From Acaryochloris sp. CRU_2_0 (GTDB taxonomy: Bacteria; Cyanobacteriota; Cyanobacteriia; Thermosynechococcales; Thermosynechococcaceae), in NCBI GenBank assembly GCA_012034865.1, contig JAAUOM010000021.1, positions 1-49,004 on the forward strand: 49,004 bases of DNA. Reading direction: 5' to 3'. Below are positions 44,067 through 49,004 of the stretch, piece by piece (position 1 is the first letter of the stretch; the number at the start of each line of letters is the position of its first letter). Made by a program: the position numbers and the translations under genes. The notes below the pieces were generated by a model. It was not told where the DNA came from, made no database searches, and saw only the letters and a list, made by a program, of their open reading frames with translations.

Positions 44067-45362
44067 ATGATTGGTTCAGCAGGGAATTTAGATCCACCAG
44101 AATTATCATTTCCAATTACATCCAAACTGATCAAAATTCTGGAAGTACTGATCGGCTCCAGCATTAATCTAGCCGAAATTGACGAAATTAATACAGGAAT
44201 TATTGATATACTCAGCGGCTTAATCATTTCTCAAAGCCTTGATAATCAGGACTCTCTAGAACAGATATCTATCCAAACAGCTTCAGATGGAATATATACC
44301 TTAACAAGCAATGCAGATGTTGCTTTGGGCAAAGAAATATTTGGTCTATTCAATAATACATATTTAATCAACCGACCAAGAGAAATCTGGATCAGTAATC
44401 TGAATGACTTTAGCGAAAGACTTAAAGATGCAGCTCAATACAAGCAAATTATTGATTGTATATACAATCGGCTAACAGGAAAAATCAAAACTTTACAAAT
44501 ATCATCTAACTATATTCAAGAGACAGCACAGAATACGTCTTCAGATGATTCAATATTGACTCAAGACACTTCTAAACATATTCCTTTACCGATTGAAGTG
44601 CGCTTTATAGGTCAGTTTTCTGCTGATCAGCGCTCAGCATTTGCAAAGGCCGCTGCTCGTTGGGGAAGTGTCATTCAGGGCGATTTACCCCCAGTCAGAA
44701 TTAATGGTGAGGAAATTGCAGGTTTAGTGATTACAGCAGTAACTAAATGGATCGATGGTCCCTATAAAAAGCTGGCTCAATCTGGCCCCTTGCATTTGCG
44801 ACCGGGTTCTTTCTTACCTAGTACTGGGATTATGGAATTTGACACCGTAGACCTAGCGCAGATGGAAGCCGATGGCAGTTTGGTCAATGTCATTACACAT
44901 GAAATGGGTCATGTGCTGGGTTTTGGAACTCTTTGGGAACAAAAAGGTTTGTTGCAAGGTATTGGTACAGACAATCCCACGTTTACAGGTGCCAATGCGA
45001 TGCGTGAATTTGCGACCTTAATTGGGTCAAATAAGCCTATACCAGTACCCGTGGAGAACACAGGATCAGTGGGCACTCGTGATAGCCACTGGCGGGAATC
45101 GATATTTGGCAATGAAGTGATGACGGGCTTTTTAAGCAGTGGCCTAAATCCGTTTAGCCGGATCACCCTAGCCTCACTGCAAGATCTGGGATACTCAGTT
45201 AATTTCAATACTACTGAACCCTTGTTGCTAAATGGATCTGAGCAATTAACCATGATGAGCCTTGGTACAACTAAGGCTGTTGGCCATACACCACCTTCTG
45301 TATGCAATTGTGTCATCAACAAGAAGCCTGTGAGACTATCTAAAAGTGTTTTGGTGACTTAA
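44067..45362 (+). CDS. Leishmanolysin-like (M8) metalloprotease with extra N-terminal domain
   Basis: 431 residues. The C-terminal 255 form a gluzincin-type protease related to leishmanolysin: HEMGHVLGFG (zinc H278, E279, H282), a distal H341 in DSHWRESIFGNEVMTG and Met-turn M352, giving the same 11-residue His-Met spacing as leishmanolysin. ITLASLQDLGYSVN is another family mark. The first 170 residues are not protease and lack a signal peptide; residues 111-146 (NLNDFSERLKDAAQYKQIID with NRLTGKIKTL) resemble residues 85-118 of the following gene product. It would cleave peptide bonds with zinc, probably after export by an unknown route. It lies 57 bases upstream of that gene on the same strand. 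Confidence 0.75.
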   Translation: MIGSAGNLDPPELSFPITSKLIKILEVLIGSSINLAEIDEINTGIIDILSGLIISQSLDNQDSLEQISIQTASDGIYTLTSNADVALGKEIFGLFNNTYLINRPREIWISNLNDFSERLKDAAQYKQIIDCIYNRLTGKIKTLQISSNYIQETAQNTSSDDSILTQDTSKHIPLPIEVRFIGQFSADQRSAFAKAAARWGSVIQGDLPPVRINGEEIAGLVITAVTKWIDGPYKKLAQSGPLHLRPGSFLPSTGIMEFDTVDLAQMEADGSLVNVITHEMGHVLGFGTLWEQKGLLQGIGTDNPTFTGANAMREFATLIGSNKPIPVPVENTGSVGTRDSHWRESIFGNEVMTGFLSSGLNPFSRITLASLQDLGYSVNFNTTEPLLLNGSEQLTMMSLGTTKAVGHTPPSVCNCVINKKPVRLSKSVLVT

Positions 45363-45419
45363 GTAAGGGTCTTCCAATAGTTAAAAAAGCAAAAAAATAT
45401 TTAGCTCTAAGGAGAGAAA

Positions 45420-45914
45420 ATGAAAATCCCTACCATACCTGAGTTAATCGCTGTTTTACAACAAAATATTGATTGGGTTCCTACTAAAGAACAGCTAGAC
45501 GATATTTTTGCGGGGCAAATCTACTCCCCTACATTCGATCCTGGATGTATTACAGCTCTGACTTATGGGGAGAATGGTGTGCTGAGCACAGTCATGATTA
45601 GTGGTATTACTCTTACAAGCATCCCTCCAACACCAAGCACTGCCACACCAAATGCTCAGAATTTAGTAACTAATCTAGATAATTTTAAAGATCAGTTTCA
45701 AGAAGCAGCTAACTTTAGACAAAGTGTTTCACTTCTGATCAATCGTAAAAACGGGGAGATAGTTCGACTAACTACTTTTCCCTGCCAGTGTCAATGTGAT
45801 GAGCCAGAGAAAGTCTCTCAGCCCGTTCAAATGCAATCATCACGAGGAAACTGCACTTATGTAGTCACGTATCCTAACGGCTATAAAAAAACGTATGTAG
45901 CACCATGTCCTTAG
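45420..45914 (+). CDS. Cys-rich protein sharing a domain with the metalloprotease N-terminus
   Basis: 164 residues, unrecognised by name. The first 120 include an NLDNFKDQFQEAANFRQ and INRKNGEIVRL block that matches the pre-protease domain of the gene before it (NL..F, AA, Q, NR, GxI, L conserved). The last part is Cys-rich (C122, C124, C126, C145, C163), with CTYVVTYPNGYKKTYVAPC perhaps a small disulfide or metal-binding hairpin. No signal peptide. AAGGAGAG lies before the ATG. Its end overlaps the FHA exoprotein start by 10 bases, so the two are co-translated. Role unknown: inhibitor, chaperone or secreted partner are all possible. Confidence 0.65.
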   Translation: MKIPTIPELIAVLQQNIDWVPTKEQLDDIFAGQIYSPTFDPGCITALTYGENGVLSTVMISGITLTSIPPTPSTATPNAQNLVTNLDNFKDQFQEAANFRQSVSLLINRKNGEIVRLTTFPCQCQCDEPEKVSQPVQMQSSRGNCTYVVTYPNGYKKTYVAPCP

Positions 45915-48735
45915 TCAATCAAAATTTGCATGATGGATTGTGGAGACTAGGACTAGCAACTTCACTAGCAATTAGTGGCTTCACTGTTTTTCCTAGAACT
46001 CCAGTCTTGGCTCAGATTACTCCCGATGCCACTCTGGGGGCTGAAAAATCTATTGTTCAGTCTGGAACTATAGTTCAAGGACAACAAGCAGATCTAATTG
46101 AAGGCGGAGCAACGCGAGGGAGCAATCTGTTTCACAGTTTTGCAGAATTCAATGTTGATAGCTCGCAACGAGTCCTTTTTGCTAGTCCATCTGGGATCAA
46201 AAATATCCTTAGTCGAGTCACAGGAGCAAATCCCTCAAATATCCAAGGAATCTTAGGGGTAGATGGTGGAGCAAACTTATTTTTCTCAATCCCAATGGCA
46301 TCATCTTTGGGCCAGATGCTCAGCTATCAGTTCAAGGTTCATTTTTAGCCACAACAGCAGATAGCTTTATCTTTAAGAATGGCTTGAAGTTTAGTGCCAT
46401 CAGCCCAGAACCACCACCCCTACTTGTTGTTAATCTCCCTGTTGGTTTGCAGTTTGGGAAAAACCAGGGAAGGATTCTTAGCCAGTCATTTCCAGGTCTT
46501 GAAGTCCCAGCAGGTAAAACCTTGGCTCTTGTCGGTGGCCCAGTTTTGATAGAAGGTGGATCCTTGACTGCACCAAAGGGACGGATTGAGATAGGAAGTG
46601 TTGGTGACAGCAGTTTTGTGAGCCTAAGTCCAAACGAACAAGGTTTAGTTTTGGGCTATGAAGGGGTTCAAAATTTTCAAAACATAGAGCTAAACCCACG
46701 AACTATCATTTTTGGAGAATCGGAGTTCAAGAGTGTAGCCACAATAGACGCTGAGGGAGGAGATGTTCAATTACAAGGTAGACGTGTGATTCTCACGGGT
46801 GGGTCTCAAATCTTGACTAAATCAGGGGGAAACTTGACGGTAAATGCCTCAGAATCAGTAGAGTTGACTGGTAGTAATACTTTTGAAATACCCCTTCCTC
46901 CCTTTAGCATTATAGCTCCCAGCGCCTTGTTTTCTGGAACCGATAATGATGGAAATGCAGGCAATCTAACAATCACTACGAAGCGATTGCTTGTTCAGGG
47001 GGGCTTAATCTCAGTAGAGTCATCTGGTGCAGTGGTTGATGGTGGGAAAGTGATTACTGCCACTGGCAATGCTGGTAATTTGACTATCAATGCTTCCGAG
47101 TCTGTGGAATTGAATGGTAATGACTCTCAGTTAACGACAAGCACTCAGGGACCTGGGAATGCTGGAGATATATCTATAACAACAGATAAATTATTTCTCT
47201 CACAGGGTGGGGAAATTATCGCTAGTACTAATCCTCCCCCAAAAGATGATGCAGGTGCTATTACTAGCAAAATAGGCGATGCAGGAGATATATCAATAAT
47301 AACAGATAAATTATTTCTCTCAGATGGCGGGAAAATTATCGCTAGTACTACGAGTTCAGGAGATGCGGGTAATATTTCCATTCAAGCGAACAAGTTGGTC
47401 AACTTATCTGGGTCAAACAGCGGTCTATTTTCTAACACTGAAGAAAATAATGGAAAAGGAGGTGACATCTTTGTTCGGACTAATAAATTTCAAATTTCTG
47501 ATAATGCTACTGTTGATGTCAGTACCACTGCTGATGGAATTGGAGGAAATATTTTTATTCAATCTGACTCATTTTTGGCAAGTGATGGTGGCCAAATTAT
47601 ATCTACAACCAAAGGCAGTAAATCTGCTGGAGACATTACTCTTAAAGTTCTTGATTCCATCACTTTAGATGGAAATGGTAGTGGCCTTTTTGCCAACTCT
47701 ACTAGCAGCTTGTCAGGGTCTGGAGGGAATATCAACATTGATCCAAAAGTAATGTTTATTCAGAATGAAGCCAAAATTTCAGTCGATAGCCGGAGTAATA
47801 ATTCCGCAGGCAAGATTGATCTGAGAGCAGGCAACTTAACCCTTGATCGCGGTACTATTTCAGCAACCTCTACAAGTGGCAAAGGGGGAGATATTGACCT
47901 GTTCATTGATAATTTATTGCTGTTAAAAAATAGTAGTGAGATTTCCGCTTCAACAGTTAATCCAAATTCAAAAAATAATGATACTAATTCCGCAGGCAAC
48001 ATTGATCTGAGAGCGGGCAACTTAACCCTTGATCGGAGTAAAATCTCAGCAACCTCTACGAGTAGCAAAGGGGGAAATATTGACCTGCTCATTGATAATT
48101 TATTGCTGCTGAAAAACAATAGTAGTATTTCCGCTTCATCAAAAAGTAAAAATTTAGAAGGGAATGGTGGCAACATTAACATTACTACCGATTTATTGGT
48201 TGTCCTAGAAAATAGCGAGATCATCGCCAATGCTCTTGCAGGAGAGGGGGGGGATATTGATATCAACACTCGTGGCCTCTTTATATCGCCCGATAGCAAA
48301 ATCGACGCCAGTTCAGAGCTGGGTGTTGATGGTGTTGTTGAAATCAATAATCGAGAAACTGATCCCATCAACAGTGTGTCAGAATTACCAGAAGTCGTTG
48401 AACCACCCCAGGAAGTGGCTAAAGGTTGCCGACCAGGTCAAGCCCTTGGCAATAGCACCTTTGTCAATGTGGGTCGGGGTGGACTGCCGCCGGGTCCCCA
48501 GGAAGTCCAAACGCCATCAGCGGTTTGGCAAGATCTTCGTGCCCATAATCTGCAGGACCAGACTTCTCCAGCTTCAACATCAAAGACTGACTCAACATCC
48601 CTTGCGCTTGATCCACCCTCTACTGCGATTCTGGAAGCTCAAAGGTGGACTAAAGATGATCAAGGTCGTATCTATTTGACCACCACCGTACCCCAGCCCT
48701 CACAAAGCTCTTTACAACCCACCGCAGCTTGCTAG
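45905..48735 (+). CDS. FHA-type two-partner-secretion exoprotein, frameshifted
   Basis: Starts with a signal peptide (LGLATSLAISGFTVF, cleavage near LAQ-ITPD), followed by the TPS/haemagglutinin N-domain (TRGSNLFHSFAEFNVDSSQR, VTGANPSNIQGILGVDGGAN). The frame breaks at T run 46280-46284; T6 restores ANLFFLNPNGIIFGPDAQLS. Then comes a right-handed beta-helix of degenerate repeats with many [GN]-A-G-[DN]-[IL]-[ST] starts, and the cyanobacterial end GCRPGQALGNSTFVNVGRGG and LPPGPQE with VWQDLR. About 943 residues. TpsB transporters normally export such proteins to the surface; none is in the window. Two near-identical blocks (47801- and 47987-) are internal duplications. Confidence 0.85.
47801..48130 (+). 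repeat. 186-bp tandem duplication inside the FHA beta-helix
   Basis: ATTCCGCAGGCAAGATTGAT at 47801 is repeated as ATTCCGCAGGCAACATTGAT at 47987 (offset 186 bp, 62 codons), with high similarity over about 140 bases of each unit. Another pair with 120-bp offset exists at about 47158-47230 and 47278-47350 (GATATATC, ATAACAGATAAATTATTTCT). Both preserve the reading frame and add beta-helix turns. Confidence 0.85.
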
Positions 48736-48780
48736 AGACCCTAAATTCACCGAGAATAAGACCATATTCAAACTTTGCAA

Positions 48781-48825
48781 GACCCCACCCCAGCCTTCCC
48801 CTTGGCAAGGCTACGGTGTACACAC
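48781..48825 (-). repeat. 45-bp repeat, right copy
   Basis: Near-identical reverse complement of 43544-43588, lying 45 bases after the FHA stop codon. The following 180 bases (48826-49004) contain a C-run stretch and no recognisable gene. Confidence 0.75.
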
Positions 48826-49004
48826 ATCTCTCAGTGAACCATTCAACCCTGCATTTGGCCCCCCCGACCCCCCAATTCTATCCATTACACACAAGTACGT
48901 AGGAATATTACAGGATATAGCTTTTAAGAACCAGGTGCAAAGGTTTGAGTTAACGTTGAAGAGTCAACTGGAGATGAAACATCATGGGAAATTGGGCTAG
49001 CTAA

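Noticed and set aside
1-49004. GCGATCGC octamers as operators
   Set aside because: They occur throughout coding and non-coding DNA, as expected for the cyanobacterial HIP1 repeat, and are not specific to promoters.
1-49004. CRISPR arrays or tRNA genes
   Set aside because: No regularly spaced short repeats or cloverleaf sequences were found in the gaps; the repeats seen are dispersed or in coding sequence.

Overview
The window is chromosomal DNA of a cyanobacterium. The signs are frequent GCGATCGC (HIP1) octamers, lineage-typical small proteins (DUF1825, CGLD27/DUF1230, TMEM14), a flv3-flv1 flavodiiron pair, rpsB-tsf with a lysine-rich EF-Ts tail, and an FHA-type exoprotein with the cyanobacterial C-terminal signature. 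An Acaryochloris-like unicellular cyanobacterium fits, but the genus is a guess.

Layout. Positions 1-9722 are an accessory island: a decayed IS630-type transposase end, then about 15 short genes almost all on the minus strand. They comprise a DUF433/DUF5615 toxin-antitoxin pair, a DHFR/RibD-like reductase, a class D beta-lactamase, several VOC/PhnB proteins, two GSTs, YCII, DUF1428, DUF1579, DUF2200 and SnoaL-like proteins. Fragments of further members lie between them (isochorismatase, YCII, VOC). Positions 9921-13537 hold a STAND ATPase with 14 WD40 repeats. Positions 14120-15922 hold small conserved genes and a class IV PLP aminotransferase.

Positions 15908-23993 are a compact minus-strand polysaccharide operon: a BcsB-like periplasmic protein, a GT2 synthase fused to c-di-GMP-type MshEN domains, a GT-C-like membrane protein, a periplasmic glycosidase-like protein and an outer-membrane barrel. 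A GT4 transferase lies just upstream. Positions 25724-37672 are mostly housekeeping: a DUF697 GTPase, asparaginase II, CGLD27, a TPR protein, rsmE, rpsB-tsf, a TetR/GST pair with two matching palindromic operators, cobB and a Fis-like HTH protein. Positions 37692-43174 hold flv1, flv3 and a dynamin-like GTPase.

Positions 43381-48825 are a repeat-bounded segment. It holds a truncated HicB antitoxin and a plus-strand three-gene cluster: a leishmanolysin-like metalloprotease, a small Cys-rich protein sharing a domain with the protease N-terminus, and an FHA/two-partner-secretion exoprotein. This cluster is my best candidate for an undescribed system.

A global oddity: eight otherwise good genes (bla-OXA, STAND-WD40, GT-C, GT2, DUF697 GTPase, rsmE, cobB, FHA exoprotein) are each split by exactly one missing base, usually in a homopolymer. 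Restoring that base gives a full-length family member every time. A consensus error in the assembly is the likeliest explanation, so I annotate them as whole genes with a frameshift. A ninth gene (37111-37672) carries a 4-bp tandem duplication instead. No tRNA, rRNA or CRISPR array was seen.
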